Shown here: piece after piece, positions 1 through 13,635 of the stretch | Layout: the number at the start of each line of letters is the position of its first letter | Numbering within the stretch: position 1 is the first letter of the stretch | NCBI GenBank assembly: GCA_003665825.1 | Contig: QPFY01000004.1 | Location: 1,364,001 to 1,428,000, forward strand | From: Microbotryum silenes-acaulis | Taxonomy: Eukaryota; Basidiomycota; Microbotryomycetes; Microbotryales; Microbotryaceae | Length of the DNA stretch: 64,000 bases | Direction of reading: 5' to 3' | Made by a program: the position numbers and the translations under genes | Notes under the pieces: model-generated | Told to the model about the DNA's origin: nothing | Databases searched by the model: none | The model's input: the letters and a program-made list of their open reading frames with translations, nothing else

Positions 1-3000
1 GGCTTGGGTCCGGCTCGTCCGGCTTCGGCACAGGGTAACACTCCGACGCGTAGCACGGCTGGGTCCCCTGATCTGGGTGCTCCTGCAGCCCCACCTGGTC
101 CTCCCGCCCCGTCTGCGCCCGCTGCGCCCGCTGCGCCCCCCACACCCAAAGCAGCCCCTGCCTTCGTGGTGCCAACGGAGGCGCCTCCTCGCTCGGCGCT
201 CCTCGGGGCCATTCAAGGCGGCTTGACATTGCGCAAGACCGAGACCAAGGATAAGAGTGGGCCTGCAGTTACGGGCAGCGTTATCGGTGATCCTTCTCCG
301 CCTGCTCAGACTTATCGAGCACCGTCACCTCCGCCCGCATTCGCGGGCCCAGCTGCCCAGGTCGCGCCTGCCGCCAATGGCGGCGGCAGCTTTGGTGAGT
401 CGCACTACAACGCGAACAGGCAATCCATTGCCTGGCTGGGTAGCATGGCTGCTGTTGAAGGGTCCTCGCAAAATGCTCAAACGTTTTCGAATATCGCGAC
501 AGTCGCCGAGGAGGAAGAGCCTGCCGAGGAAGCCAAATCATCGACCCTTCCCGCAATCGTTGCCGCAAGTAATGAGGATGATCCTCTGGCACCGTTCGAT
601 ATGACTACGAGTGAGTCGTCGTTCTGTTTACCGAGTATTGATGTCCAACTTTAAATGAGTAATGGTCTTCCACTCTTGCGCAGCCCACCGTATGAAGTCT
701 TTGTTCGCTTTCCAAGGCGAAGGGCCCAATGACCTCAGCTTCAAGGAGAACTTGGTGTTGAACGTTCACCCTTCAAAGGATCCGGCCGGTGACTGGTTGT
801 ACGGAACTGTCGAGTCGTCGGGTGAGCAAGGATGGGTGCCCAAGTCCTACGTCGAGGCCTTCACTCGTGAGTACCGTGGTGATTGATTGAGACCAGGCTC
901 GCCACATACCGACGCTGACGCCATGGGCACGATTCATAGCTCAATCCGCCAAGGCTCTCTACGCGTACGACGCGGCTTCGGAGGAGGAGATGTCATTTCT
1001 CGAGAAGGATATTATCTCGATCGTCGACTCCGCAGACGCGAGTTGGTGGCAAGCAGAGAAGAACGGCTTGATCAAGCTTGTGCCGGCCTCCTACATCGAG
1101 CTTGGTCAGTAGCACCTCCCAGCCCGTTCGCCGGCGCTCCTCTCTTCTCGCTCTGCCTTCCCGAAGGGTCACCGATCTCCTTCTCGCCTCGCTTGTACAC
1201 TCCCTATCGGATCCGGCTCCCGTCTTGTGCGTTTCGAAGATGAAAATGAATCTCATTGAATCTCCTACCCTTGTTGCCCTCGCTTGCAGGTACAAGCGAG
1301 GCGCACCTGGCCCCCGCCCCGGCGCCGCTGAGGCTCGAGACTGCGATGACTCGTCCCCATGATAAAGATCAGCGCCTGCCCATGCCTTCCGAAAGTTCCG
1401 GTATATCCAAAGAGTCAGGATCGCGCGTCGCCGATGACAGTGACAGCGAAATTGAGACCCCTGGCGGTGGCGATCCGAAAGAACGCGAGGCGGAGAGGCT
1501 GCGCGTTTTGGAGGCGGCTGGATTGCTGGTGAGAGGAGGGCCATCGGCTGATCGTCGAAAGCGGCGTCAAGCACCTGCACGTCCTCCTACCAAACCTACG
1601 ACCGGGTCTGTCTCCGGAGGCGATGAGGGCAATGAGACTTTGGCGGAAGAAAGCGTAAATCCCGACCCGGCGCCCGAGGAGGACGTGGATCAGGAAGGAA
1701 GGGTCGAAGATGCGTATGATGTAAGGTCATCCAAGTTGTTCTCAAAAGTACCTGAACCTTTCCATTCCTAAAGTATGCTACCGTGCACAGATTTACCAAC
1801 GTGTCATGCGCGAACTCCCGCCCGTGCCGACAACCACGAGTAATCGACTCTCGATGGTCTCGGATTCGACAACGCCCTCGACCACCGCAGGATCGATCCT
1901 GTACCCAACTTCGCCACCCGCGTCTCCGGCCCCATCGAGCTCGACAGTAGCTTCGTCGTTGGCTACAGGTGCCTCGATCAAGGAACAATGGCAAGCTACT
2001 ACAAGTGGTTTGCGCGCCAAGCTAGGCAGACCGAGGGAAAGCTTAAGCGCGGGACTCGATCACGCGAGACTGAACATCAGCGGGCCCGTCATGGGCGAAG
2101 CTACGGGCTCGGCTCAGTCAAAATCACAAGAGAGTGCTACTCCATCCAATTTTGGTGCTGTAAGTGTATTCCCCGCCCAGCCCATGGCCATTCTGCTCAA
2201 CTGACAACTTGCGTCGTTCCCCGGCACTTGCAGTCTTGGGCGAGCATGATTGATTCTGGAGCACTGGAGATAATGCCCGACCGGTCAGTCAACCCCCCAT
2301 CCGAGGTGGCTCGGGACACTCTGCTTAGACCATCGAATAATCCGGTGCTACAGAGAACGCAAGCGCCAAGAAAGCATGTTCGAGCTCATCACCACCGAAC
2401 AAGCCTACGTCCAGTCCTTGCAACTCACGATTGAAGTCTTCTTCAACCGACTCCAACCCGTCATTCCGGCCAAAGCGCTTCAAGTCATCTTCGCCAACAT
2501 CGAGGACATACTTCTGTTTGACACCGTGCGTACTCTTCTTGCGGCCCACATGTGCGTGCTCGGCGCTGAATGCACTGAGCTGCTTCCCAAAGATCTTCCT
2601 AAGCGAGCTGGAGGACCGCCAACGGACGGCAAGATTGTACATCGACACGATCGGAGACATCGTCAAGAAACATGTACGAGGTTACGAATGCTATCGCGGC
2701 TACTGTGTCAACCAGGCCAATGCGGCACGTACGCTCGCCGATCTCAAGCGTTCCGATCCGCAGCTTCGCTTGTTCCTTGAGGTGAGCCATCGTGACTCCA
2801 TGAACCTGTGAGGAACTGTGACTGACCGGACATCATATAACCTAGGGGTCGCGTATCAAAGGGCTGGAGCTCGAGCACTTTCTGTTGGAGCCGATGCAAC
2901 GTGTCACACGGTTGCCCTTGCTGCTGCGTCAGGTTAGTCGGGCACCTCTGCGCGCTCGGCGCTTGTATTTTAAGAAGTTTGACTGACGCACGCACGTGGG

Positions 3001-3608
3001 CATCTTAGATCTTACGATATACCGAGCAGGATCATTCGGACCGAGCTCTGCTTACCCGATCTCTCGAAATCGCGGAAGGAATTCTTGGCGTGATCAACGA
3101 AGCCGTCCGCGCGCACGAGAACGAAGAGAGACTGGTGTACCTCTCCGACGTGATCGAGTTCTCTCATAGCATCGAGGCTCGACTTGACCTGACCGCCCCG
3201 ACGAGATTGATGGGATCTCGACGCTTGCTCAAGGAGGATCGCGTCACCAAAGCCAGGTCGGGACGCAAGCTCAATGTGTACCTTTTCAACGATCTGCTCA
3301 TCTTCACCGAGACGAAAGCCGGAGGAAACGAGGTCGTATATCGCTGGGTAAGTTGAGCGTATTCGCCGGTTCGTGCTACGACGCTGCGCTAATAACCTTG
3401 ACTCCTTCCGTAACCTCAGCCCATCGCACTCGAAGAGTGCATCATTCGAGATCAAAGTCGTGATGATCTCACCTTCGTGGTCGCACACCGCGGCGATACA
3501 ATCAATGTGCGTACATCGAGCGCGAGGCAATGCTTGCTGTGGACCCAAGAGATCGAGCAGGCTCGCAAAGCGTGTCTTGCGGCGGTTCAAAAGAGACGAG
3601 GCATGTGA
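1..3608 (+). CDS. CIN1: Cin1/intersectin-like Rho-family GEF, 5'-truncated by the window edge
   Basis: A guanine-nucleotide exchange adaptor linking endocytosis and actin to Cdc42/Rho GTPases. The frame is open from base 1 with no ATG, so the gene begins upstream. In order the product shows a Pro/Ala-rich linker; a WH2 actin-binding motif (about 190-270, core SALLGAIQGGLTLRK); an SH3 domain (about 690-865, ALxxF then W/GWVP); a second SH3 (about 945-1,105, ALYAY, WW, VPASYIEL); a disordered stretch; a DH/RhoGEF domain (about 2,370-3,160, ITTEQAYVQSL and EPMQRVTRLPLLL); and a PH domain (about 3,210-3,590). WH2, two SH3, DH and PH is the C-terminal architecture of Cryptococcus Cin1 and animal intersectin; the EH domain and coiled coil expected upstream are outside the window. 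Introns include 611-682, 867-939 and 1,105-1,289. The stop TGA is at 3,606-3,608. Family assignment is strong; GTPase specificity is inferred. Confidence 0.85.
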
Positions 3609-3755
3609 CCAAGGAGTAACGAGGGCGTGATGAGGTCAGATAGAAGTACTGAGTGTGACGAAGACACAATGCAAATTTGCAATTGCATAAAGATACCACA
3701 GCCCGTCGGGCTTGTACAGATTCCGGCCCACGATCCTGCCTCGCCCAGTCTTATC

Positions 3756-6700
3756 TCATCGTCTATCTCCGGAGCCTTTGCCGCTTCCGCGGAAGAGGAA
3801 TAAGATGTCCTTCATGCTCAGCTTGGCCGCTTTGGCGGGATTTCCTCCGTCCAGCGCGGCTGCAGCCAGTTCAGCCTTCTGCTTCTGCAAAGTGAGGATC
3901 CTGGGAAGGATCGATGACGGTCAGATCTGAAGCTCCTGAGCGTGAATTTGCGTCCGAAGGCGCTCACCGATCTTCTACTGTTTCGTTGATGGTGATCTTG
4001 AAGATGACGACCTCTTCGGTCTGTCCGATACGATGCGCACTAATTCAGACCACCCACGTGTCAGAAATGTGGTTCCTACCCTGAAGCATGTCATGACTCA
4101 CCGATCAAAGGCCTGCTCTTCAACTGAGGAGGTTCAAGCCGAGAGCAACATATGTCAGTGTTTGGGCGGGGAAGCGGGCTGAGCAGATACCCAGGGTCAC
4201 GTACTCGCAGGATTCCACCAAAGATCGAGTAGTACCACTCTCGAGCAGCACGTCAGGTTCAATCCGACCGAGCCACATTTGATGCTGTGAGCCAGAAAGC
4301 CGATTAAGGGCGTTGTTCCAAACTTCGAGGCGATTGCTGGACCTACGAAATCAGGATGATGGTCGTTGCGGGATCGGTACGGATGGTCTTCAACGCCTCG
4401 TTCTTTTGCACCGCGTTCATCCGTCCGTCGACTATTAAGAGTCAATAAAGGTCAGCATACATCAAGGCCTGGTGCGCAACCACAAAACCGTGGACTTACA
4501 GCGAACGTATTTCAATTTGGCCATCTTGAGAAACGGCTCGAGTATATCAAACATCGTGGTGAACTGACGGACGAGAGAGTCTGCGAGCATCAGCAGAGAT
4601 CCAGGATTGCAGAGAAACATCGCTCGACCGACCTGAGAGAACACAATCGTTTTTCTCGACGGGTTTTCCTTTCGTATCTCCTCGAGGATTCTCATTGTCT
4701 GTCGAACCTTGGTCGAAAATTTGAGGTTCTGGTAGTGCGCCAAGTCGTCGTGACATTTCTGACAAAAGCCATCATCTTTAGACCTGCTGGGGCGGGGGCA
4801 CATGGCGCATGTCCTAGTCTCCACCGAGAGGCCTCCGAGCAAATTCGCTATGCCAGTCTCGTCGTCGATGACGCCGATCGCGGTGGCTTTGTTGGGATCA
4901 ACGTTGATATCGATGGCCTCGGCCTCATCGACTTTATTTCCCGTCACGAGGGCGGGATGCGAGCACGCTTGGCGCATCCGGAGCAGGAGCGTCAGTACGC
5001 TCGTATAGTTGGACATGACGGTCCCGGCATCGACGAAGGCGTTCATGCGCAGTTCCATTTTCTCCACCACGGCCTTGTAGAAGTCCGCCTCATCCCTAAG
5101 TGTGGAAGACGCGGAGGTCAGTTCGAACGGCCCTCAGCTAGTAAGGGTAGCGCCAAACAAGATGAGCGAACCAACTTTTCGTGAAAGTTAATCTTGACCT
5201 CGCGGATCTCTCGCTTGGGCAATGTGACGATCAATTTCCCATTGATCCGTGAATCTTTTGTCCTCCTTAACATGATGGCCTTGCGTGTGACGGCGAGCCT
5301 CGTGAGAGCGACCTTGGATTGGTTGTTCTTGAAGGGATCGGCAATCTTGCTCTTGAACTCAGCGAAGTCGTGCAAGGGATTGACGATCTTGCCTAAGAAA
5401 GCGAACAAGGCGTAAAGATCATACAAGTCGTTTTGAATCGGTGTCCCCGTCAGACACCACCGATAATGCCCTCTGAGGGCACAACAGCTTTTATGCGTGC
5501 CTGTGTTGCGGTTCTTGATAGTGTGAGCCTCGTCAAGAATGATGCGGTAAAATTCAACATCAAACAAGGCCCCACCGCCGACCGGCGCAGATTGGGTCGA
5601 GTCCGATTCATTGTCCGAAGCGGCTTCGGGTAAGAGACTGTTCTGCTTGCCCTTGCCCTTGGCCTTCCTCGATTGAAACTTCTTTGGATTTGGCCATTCG
5701 TTTTGTAGCGTATTATAAGATGTGATGACGACGTCGTAATGTGATAGTTGACGGGCTGATCAGAGTGAACCGTACTCTGACATGAGCTTCGGCTCGACCA
5801 GAGGATGGACGCCAAGTTACCCGCAAACACTGACCATTTTTCTTGTCGGCACCGTGATGAATCAGAACGGTGAGACCGACGCTAGATTTGGTCTTGATCT
5901 CGTCCTTCCACTGCTGCATGAGAGCGAGCGGGCATACGATTAAGGTCGTCTTGCACTTTTTGCCGTCAGCGTTCTTGACCTTGCCCGTCGGCGGGTTGCT
6001 CAGCATCAACGCAATTATCTGCACGGTCTTGCCCAAGCCCATGCCATCACACAACATTCCGCCTCGCTTCTTCCCCGCTTCACGGGAGGTCAACCAGTGG
6101 CAGCCTTGAAGTTGATAAGGATGCAAGCTGATCGTTAGTCCCGGAGGGGCGACGAGGTTGGGATCGAGGTTTTCAAAGTCGTTGTCGGGAGTGCCGGCGA
6201 AGAGTTCCTTCAAGGCCGTTTCTTGATCTTGATCATTGAGGCCATTTTCGAAACCCAGATTCGGCAGCGGTCCCGATAAGATGCCGTAGTCGTAGTCATC
6301 TCGATCAATACCACGGGCCGGATCTGATAGCGAGGGGTGTTGCACTGGACGTTGGTAGGGTGGGTTTTGCGGCACCGATAGGGGTATACCCATCTTTTGG
6401 CGATCGGCGACGATGGAGCCCATGATGCGTGCTTTGACACTGCTTCCATTTTGGTTGGTTGTGCTCGTTGAAGCCACCGGGTCCCTGGCTCCCACCGCTG
6501 GCCGTGCGATTCGGAAGTCGCTGACGCTGGTCGCGAACTTGGATGGACCAGCGAAGACGTTGTGAGGTGGGGGCCGCTGCTGATGCTGGTGGTTATAGGC
6601 CGGAGTTCGCTGATGATTATCTTGTTTCTGGTACCGAGGAGCTGGAGGAGGAGGAGGAGGAGGAGGAGGAGGAAGGGGTCGACCGACGGTTGGACGAACG

Positions 6701-7192
6701 AAAGACGAAGGAGTCGGTCGTGCGAGGTCACGTGGAGGGGCGGTGGACGCCGGCAACAACGTTCGCTGGTGCTGGGACGTGGGAGGTCGAGGCGCATGTA
6801 CAATCGGTACCCGATCTGTCACGAAGATGGACGATCCATTTGAGGAGGTCCCCTCGTCGCTGTCTTGCTCCGACGCTGACGACGCTGACGACGACGACGA
6901 AGACAACGTAAGGTCAATTGCGGCGGACTGAACGGGTCTCGGCGCACGGAAAGGTTGATTTCTACGTGACGCGGCTGCTAGAGACGTAGATGTGGACGTT
7001 ATTGCAACTGCAGACGATATTGAGCTTGCTGGGAGTGTGTTGGGTGTGAGCTTTCACCTTCGACGGGTAGGAGCGAGTCCGTGCTTTGTCGTACGACGGG
7101 AGCAGCAGTGACTCACCCGAGTTGGACGACCCTGATGAATCAGTTCGAGCAACATCCTCGATGGTGGTCTGCCAGTCTCGTACTCGGTCCAT
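3756..7192 (-). CDS. SNF2-family DNA translocase, Uls1/Rrp1-like
   Basis: An ATP-dependent SNF2 translocase, probably stripping proteins or acting in recombination and SUMO stress as Uls1 and Rrp1/Rrp2 do. The start at 7,192 gives a short first exon (MDRVRDW) spliced at about 7,117/7,037 onto a long Ser/Pro-rich N-terminus. That N-terminus contains IDLTLSSSSS followed by acidic residues, the form of a SUMO-interacting motif. Helicase motifs follow: LHPYQLQGCHWL, Walker A DGMGLGKT, ILDEAH, LTGTPIQND, then the C-terminal lobe with VFSQ, KCGSVGLNL and DLWWNP and a DRAHRIGQ-type end. Between the lobes there are only two CxxC pairs (CAMC and CQKC), shorter than the RING finger of Rad5 or Uls1, so ubiquitin-ligase activity is doubtful. 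The gene has many introns. It is convergent with the GEF gene (147 bp between stops) and divergent from the DDX60-like gene. Confidence 0.85.
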
Positions 7193-7661
7193 GCCGGTGT
7201 ACCGATATATCCTCTACTGTGCAGGACTCGAAGGTCCCAAATTGACCCACCTTCTACAGGTGCGATAGGAGCAAGTTGCACAAAGAAAAGGAGAGCCGAG
7301 CGCGGCTGAGGCGCCCTACCTGATCCGTCACAGCGGGAGTGCACTGGGACTGGGAGTGCGAGGCGGTGACTGTCCTTTATGCAATATGGGATATCATGTA
7401 TGATATATGGGATACGATTTGGTGTTCCAGCGGACATAGACTTTGTCTTTGAGCAAGACTAGCTGGTCTTTATGGCTTACAACTTCAAAATCCGGGCCAG
7501 CCGCCGAAAGGACGCGTCAACGCGACAGAGTGCAACGAGGAGAGGTCTCGAGAGGTCCGAGCTTTTTCCCCAGCTCGTGAGAGCTCGTGCGCGCGCCTGC
7601 GTCATCACTCACTCAGGAGAGGGTGTCTCCTCTCTCCTCAATTGCCCGATATTCAGTCGGT
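7193..7661. promoter_or_regulatory. Shared upstream region of two divergent genes
   Basis: This 469-bp interval lies between the ATG of the SNF2 translocase (-) and the chosen ATG of the DDX60-like helicase (+), so it must hold both promoters and 5' UTRs. A short in-frame ATG at 7,587 could extend the helicase N-terminus. I see no convincing TATA box or other defined element. Confidence 0.5.
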
Positions 7662-10600
7662 ATGGATCAACGAGCCATGTCCGACTCCTCCGTCGCACCA
7701 CCAGCAACACCACCGCAGAACGAGGACGAGTCGACCATGCCTCGTCGCGCGCTCACCGCGAAGGATGCGCTGCTCGAACTTGATAGGTCAGTGGCTCCAC
7801 TTCGCACCGCACCTCCACCACAAGATGAGGCTCCTCCTCCGCACGTCGGTGGTCGGTGGTGACACAGCGGTCCAAGCGGCCCAGGCCCACGGCCGAACAC
7901 GCTGCCCAGTTCCCACGACCAAGCAACTAACTCATGGTCACTTTGCCCTACTCTTGATCCCACCACGTGCAGCGACTGGCTCTCGACGCTCAGACCCGGA
8001 TTCTGGGATCTGGTGACGTACGCTGGACAAGAGCACTTTGTGATTGAGGGTGAGTCCATTTCTGTGCTACGCCCACTTGGAGTAGAACTTGCCTTAACCC
8101 GTTTGGCGATTTTCTGTCGTCTACAGGAGACGCACTGCTGCAGTACATCTTTGACCAACCCTTGCTCAGACTGGGACGAGCTTCCGATCCGTCGCATCAA
8201 CTGCTCCACGCCACCTGGCTGCTCGAGCACACCCTTCAGGAGCTCCACCAGCGCGACTGCGCCTTCGACATCGTCTTCTTCGAGTCGCAAGCTCATGCTT
8301 CGCTCTACACGGGACATCCCGACCAAGGCTTGGTCGAGGCGAGAAGGTTCGCTCGCCAGGTGCTCAAGCGGCGAGCCAGAGTACCCGAAGTCGAGGTCTT
8401 TGAGTTTGCTAGTCTGCTCGGGGACGACTGGCTGCAGTGGTATCACCACAAGAGGGTTCGTTCCTGTCCCTTCACAGTCCCCATTATGCCTTTACATTCC
8501 TTTACATTCCATGCTGATTCCATCTTCTTTGCTCAAACAGCCCATGTTCATGCTTTCGTACGACGGAGGGCTCGTTCGACAACCCCTCGCCCCTCTCGAA
8601 TACGAGCGCATCTTGATCCAGCGCTCCTTCATCTACACCGTCATCCAGCAGCAGATCCCTGTCTTTCAGCTGCAAACCGCCCTCTTCCAAGACTCTAAAA
8701 TTATGTCCTTCCTCTACCGTTCCGGCGCGGGCCAGTACCTCAGCATCTCCCTCCTGCGAGCCGCTGAGGACTCGTACTCGAGGCTCATCGAGGCTACCCC
8801 TGCGCCGGCCCAAGTCGAGCCGCCTTCTTCCTCGACGACGGCAGACATTCTTGCTTCGGCCGCAAAAGCCGTGCTCGTCCATGACGATCCAATCACCAAG
8901 GCGTTGCTCTATGTCTTTGTTGCACATTGCTACGTGATTCAGACGATTCCACTCGAAGCTCGGGCTCAGCGCATTCCGACGCCTTCCACCGACTTGGCGA
9001 GCACGATCTCGTCCTTTTATGGTACCCTCTTTGCCGCACTGGCAGGCGCAGTGCAGCGCATCCCGCTCGACGATTCTCTGAGCTCGTTTGACGTTGATGG
9101 ACGCTTGTTTCTCTCTCTATTGGTCGAGGTCCTGACTTCGACCAGCGAGGTCTCGGATCTCCTCGGTCCCAAGGTCGCTGCCGACACGGAGACGTTATGG
9201 TCACGCCTCGGGCAATCCGAAGTTGACCTCGCACGGCTTCGCTCCAAGTTCTCGAACGAGTCGACGGAGCTTCCTCATCTCAAAGAGGCCAAGACGACAA
9301 AATTGCTACCTTACTCGAACCCTTCGTTCGACAAGCACTTCACCTCAGTCCACGTCTCGGAATCCGATGCCAAGTCACCCGCCTCGATCGCGCACAAGCT
9401 CGACCCCGACTCGGCATTCGACGACACGGCCTTTTGGGAAAACCCAAAGCCGGTGCTTCCGACCCATCTCGGCGGCGCTGCACCCCCCGTCCTCGACGCC
9501 CGACAAAAGAAAAAGCGCGATCGAAAGAACCAAAATTTCATGGCGGCGATGCAAAAGTCTGCGGCGTCGCTGACTGGAGCTTTGGGTGCCCAACTCAAGC
9601 GGGAAGCGATTCCTGCGGTCGGCAAGAGGGCCAAGGACCGATCTCTCGCCAAGCCATCCGCGAATCAGGCCTCGAGAAACCCCTCGGCGTCGAAGAAAGC
9701 GCCAGCTGCCAAACCCCTGACGTCGAAGGAGAAGCTGCTAGCCGAGAACGCGGCAAAGAAGCAACTCGAGGAAGGTGTGCAGAATGCGCTGTGGTGGAAC
9801 GAGCGTCTGGAGCAGTTAAAGCCCCTCAACACGACAGCCCAAATTGCCCTGCTTGCGGGGTATCTTAAAAATCGACGTGCTTCGGACCGGTGGTTGGGGA
9901 CTGAGATGGTGCTCAAGCGAGTCGATCTCGAACTACGCAAGTGGATCGCCGACGAGAGGCGCAGCGAACCCAAGATTGCCGATGAATACCGTGTATTGAT
10001 CGCCAAGACGGTCGCACCCTTGCTCGAACGAGCGGTCGAAGGCTCTGCTACGATCAACGAGCGACAGGGTAAAGCGCTCACGACCACGTTGCAGGTCATG
10101 GGACTTGGTTGCATGGTGCCTGAAGGGATCCAGTTCGGCGCTACTGTCGAGAAGGCACTCGAAGCGGCCGCTCCAGCTGCCAAAGGTGGCAAGAAGGGTG
10201 CCACAGCGGGCGCCAAGGACAAGAAGGAAGACGCGAAGAAGAAGTCAAGCAGTAGCGGCAAGGCTGGGAAGGAGGACAAGGAGGACAAGGGTGCCAAGCT
10301 ATCGTTCTCGTTCTGCATCAAGAAGAGTAGCGACTTTGACTTTATGAAGATCGAGGAGGATCCTCTCGAGTGGCAGCTGAGGTGCATGGGCGAGTTCATG
10401 AGGAGGGAGCTCGATAGCCGACCTGATCCACGGTAAGTGCCTAAAGAGAGCCCTTTGGTCTCATATTCTGGCTTACCGGCGCCTTCATCCCACGACAGTG
10501 TCAACTTCAACCCCGACGCATGGCAACGAGATGTGCTCGACAAGATTGATGCTGACGAATCGATCTTGATCATCGCACCGACGTCGAGTGGAAAGACGTT

Positions 10601-13600
10601 CATCTCGTTCGCAGCAATGGAGCGCGTCTTGCGCGAATCAGATGACGGAATGTGCGTTTACGTCGCGCCTTCGAAAGCTTTGGTCAACCAAGTCGCCGCC
10701 GAGACCTTTGCCCGTTTCTCCAAGGAAGTCGCGGGATCGTCCATGTGGGCCATCCACACGGGTGATTACCGAATCAACAACCCACAAAACTGTCAGATCC
10801 TAGTCACGGTCCCCCACGTCTTCTCTGAGATGCTGCTCAACCCGGCTCTGGCCCGAGTGTGGACACCTCGCATCCGACGTGTCATCGTCGATGAGATCCA
10901 CGCCATCGCTGGCGAGGAAGGTGGAATGTGGGAGCAAGTGCTTCTGATGAACCCGGCGCCGATCATCGGTCTCTCCGCAACGGTCGGAGCTCCAGAACGT
11001 TTCTCGGCTTGGCTCGAATCGGTCGAGACGGCTTGCGGCAGGAGCTACTCGCTCGTGCAGCACCAGCATCGATTTAACGCGCTCCGTAAGTTCACGTTCG
11101 CGCCCAAGTTCCCACTCAAGTCGATCAGCCCTCTCAACGACCACAAAGTCAAGGCCGACACCTTCGTCCCGATCCACCCGATCGCCGCTCTCGCGCTGGG
11201 AAATCCCAACTTGCCCGAAGACCTCGCTCTCGAGCCTCGCGACACCTTGTCCCTATGGCAAGCGATGACCAAGGTCGCGCAACTCGATCCGGGACTAGAG
11301 CCCAACAAGTTCTTCGCCAAGACGCCCTCGATAGCCATTCGTGATGTCATCTCTTACGAAAAGGAGCTCAAAAAGGTCCTCGTCTCGTGGCGCGAAGCCC
11401 CCGACTCAAACGACCCTGACTCGCCGTTCCAGAAGCTCATCATCGCGATCGAATCACCTTTGCGAGCCGCTACCGAGGAGGCCGAGCAAGAGATTGCTGA
11501 GCACGAAGAAGACGAGGACTTCCTTCCTAGCTTGTTCTTGCCGATGCTGGCGGACTTGAACGCCCAAGGCTCGTTACCAGCAATCATCTTCTCCTTCAGT
11601 CGTGACACGGTCGAGAGGATTGGACGCAAGATCCTGGAAGACCTCGAGGCGGCCGAGACGAAATGGCGTCAGAGCTCGCCGACGTACAGGTTGCGCGTCG
11701 CCAAAGCTAAGGAAGATGAGAAGATGGCGGCGAAGAAGGCCAAGGCTGTCGAAGCGGCGTCGAGGAACAAGAAGGACGAAGACAACGAGCGTGAGGCTGC
11801 CGACACGGAGTCGCAGAACCAGTTCGACCCCGACGCACCGAGCGAGGAGTTCTCGTTCGTCGGCAAAGGAATCTCCCAGGTCGAGGTGAGTTGGTAATTG
11901 CCAGATGAGCCAACATTCGACTTGCTTGTGCTCATGAGACGTGCGCACGGTGGTGTTTAACAGTTCAAACGCGAGATCGACAGTCTTGCATGGCTAAACC
12001 TACCCTCGTGGATGATGAATGCTCTCCGTCGCGGTGTCGGCATCCATCACACGGGTCTGACGCGTCGCTACCGGGTGTTGGTCGAAAACTTGTATCGCCG
12101 CGGTGTTTTGCGCGTAGTCATTTCGACAGAGTCACTTGCGCTCGGTATCAATGCTCCGGCGCGCACCGCAATCTTTGGTGGCGACTCGGTCTTCCTCAAC
12201 GCGCTCACGTTCCGACAGTGCTCCGGGCGAGCTGGACGTCGTGGTTTCGACACGCTCGGAGAAGTACTCTTCGTTGGTATCACTTTGGATCGCATCGAGC
12301 GCTTGTTACTATCCAAGTTGCCCAAGCTCGCTGGCACGTTCCCGCTGACGACGACCTTGGTCCTGCGTCTCCACAACCTCCTATGGGGCTCGGATTACGC
12401 CCCGCTGCCGACTCAGAGCCTTGACACGCTCTTGACCATCCCGCGCCTTTCGGTCAGCGACAAGACCGACGGCAGGTCCCACGTCCGGCACTTTACTCGC
12501 TTCGCCGATGAGTATCTTCGACGCGCGGGCCTCATCGACGAGACGGGCCGTCCTTTGCTCATGTACGGCATCGCTTCGGGTTTGTACGCGGATGAACCGT
12601 CGAACTTTGCATGCGTGGCCCTGCTGCGCTCGGGCGAGCTCCACCGCATTACGGAGACGTTCGAAACCGACCCCGAAAACACCGCTCGTGAGCTCCTACT
12701 CGTTTTAGCCCACATCTTTGCACCCATCTACCGCCGTCGCATCGATCCCCGGGCGATGCGCTCGGGGGCCCGCAACTCGTCATCGCTCATGGCTTTGTCG
12801 CCCTTACCCAAGCGCATCGCCGCGGTGCTGCAGAACCACCACGACGCGATCGTTACCATCTTCTCGACCTACGCCAAGGAGTACTCGGAGCAGCACTCGA
12901 ACGAGCTGGGTGCGGATGACAAGTTGCCCGTTTCGGGTCGACAAATCGTGCCGACGGATCCGATCGCCGATGGCCTGTTCGCGTCCAAACTGCGACAGAG
13001 CAAGATCCCCTTCGAGAGTCGCTCGGCCTTTACGGCTCTTTCGGGACACGGGGATGTTTATGACTCGATCGAGGAGCTGTCTGGCACCGTCCGAGCCGGC
13101 GTCAGTCTGCAAAGGAACGCGGTCCCGGCTCTGGCTTCGGCGATGCTCGATAATACTGAGCACCAACTCGATGCTTACGCGGTCGATTTCTTCCGCCACG
13201 GATCGCTCGACGTGCTCGTGCGCGACAATGGTATTTCGAGGTCGTTCGTGTGGTATGCTTTGAAGGACTTTGATACCGCTTTGACGAGTGTCAAGACGAC
13301 GATCGAGACGCTGTTGCAGCGATCGTCGGTCGAGACCGATGACGATGGGGCCAACTCGGACGACGACAACGTAGGCTTCGAATGGAAGGGCCGCTCGAAC
13401 GCAACGACCACGACCGCTGCTGGTGAAGAAGAGGGTCACTCTTCCGAGGCTGAGATTACCAGACCGGCTGGCGTTAGTGATGGTGAGTTCCTATCCCTCT
13501 GTGCTCGGTTGGTTGAAGCCAGGTGCTCATCTCGTCGTTTCTTTGACCCATCTTGCAGCTGATTGGCGCCTGTACCGCGCTGTGACGCATCTGCACGTCG

Positions 13601-13635
13601 CGTTCAACGAGAAGTTCCACTCTGTGTTTGCCTGA
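7662..13635 (+). CDS. DDX60: DDX60-like DExD/H-box helicase (Ski2-like, superfamily 2)
   Basis: A very large helicase (about 1,850 residues after splicing), of the class that includes human DDX60 and a fission-yeast homologue; the role is probably RNA handling. The N-terminal third is helical and lacks a recognised catalytic motif. A Lys/Ala-rich charged linker (about 9,500-10,300) follows. The helicase core begins at FNPDAWQRDVLD with Walker A APTSSGKT (about 10,578), DEIH (about 10,890), GLSATVGAP (about 10,970), and in lobe 2 STESLALGINAPART and QCSGRAGRRGFD (about 12,215). Introns include 7,786 to about 7,971, 8,051-8,127, about 8,455-8,540, 10,434-10,498, 11,887-11,963 and 13,483-13,558. 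The stop TGA is at 13,633-13,635. ATG 7,662 is preferred to the in-frame upstream ATG at 7,587 only because the extension looks non-conserved. The helicase is secure; its substrate is not known. Confidence 0.87.

Noticed and set aside
6620..6680. GGAGGA run as a promoter GAGA-type element
   Set aside because: On the minus strand it encodes the poly-proline stretch of the SNF2 N-terminus.
7580..7661. Upstream ATG 7,587 as the DDX60-like start
   Set aside because: In frame and possible, but the extra 25 residues look like 5' UTR translation; ATG 7,662 was kept.
10437..10500. A new gene start just after the first helicase block
   Set aside because: The 65-bp interval 10,434-10,498 is a normal intron (GTAAGT to GACAG) joining two parts of the DDX60-like gene.
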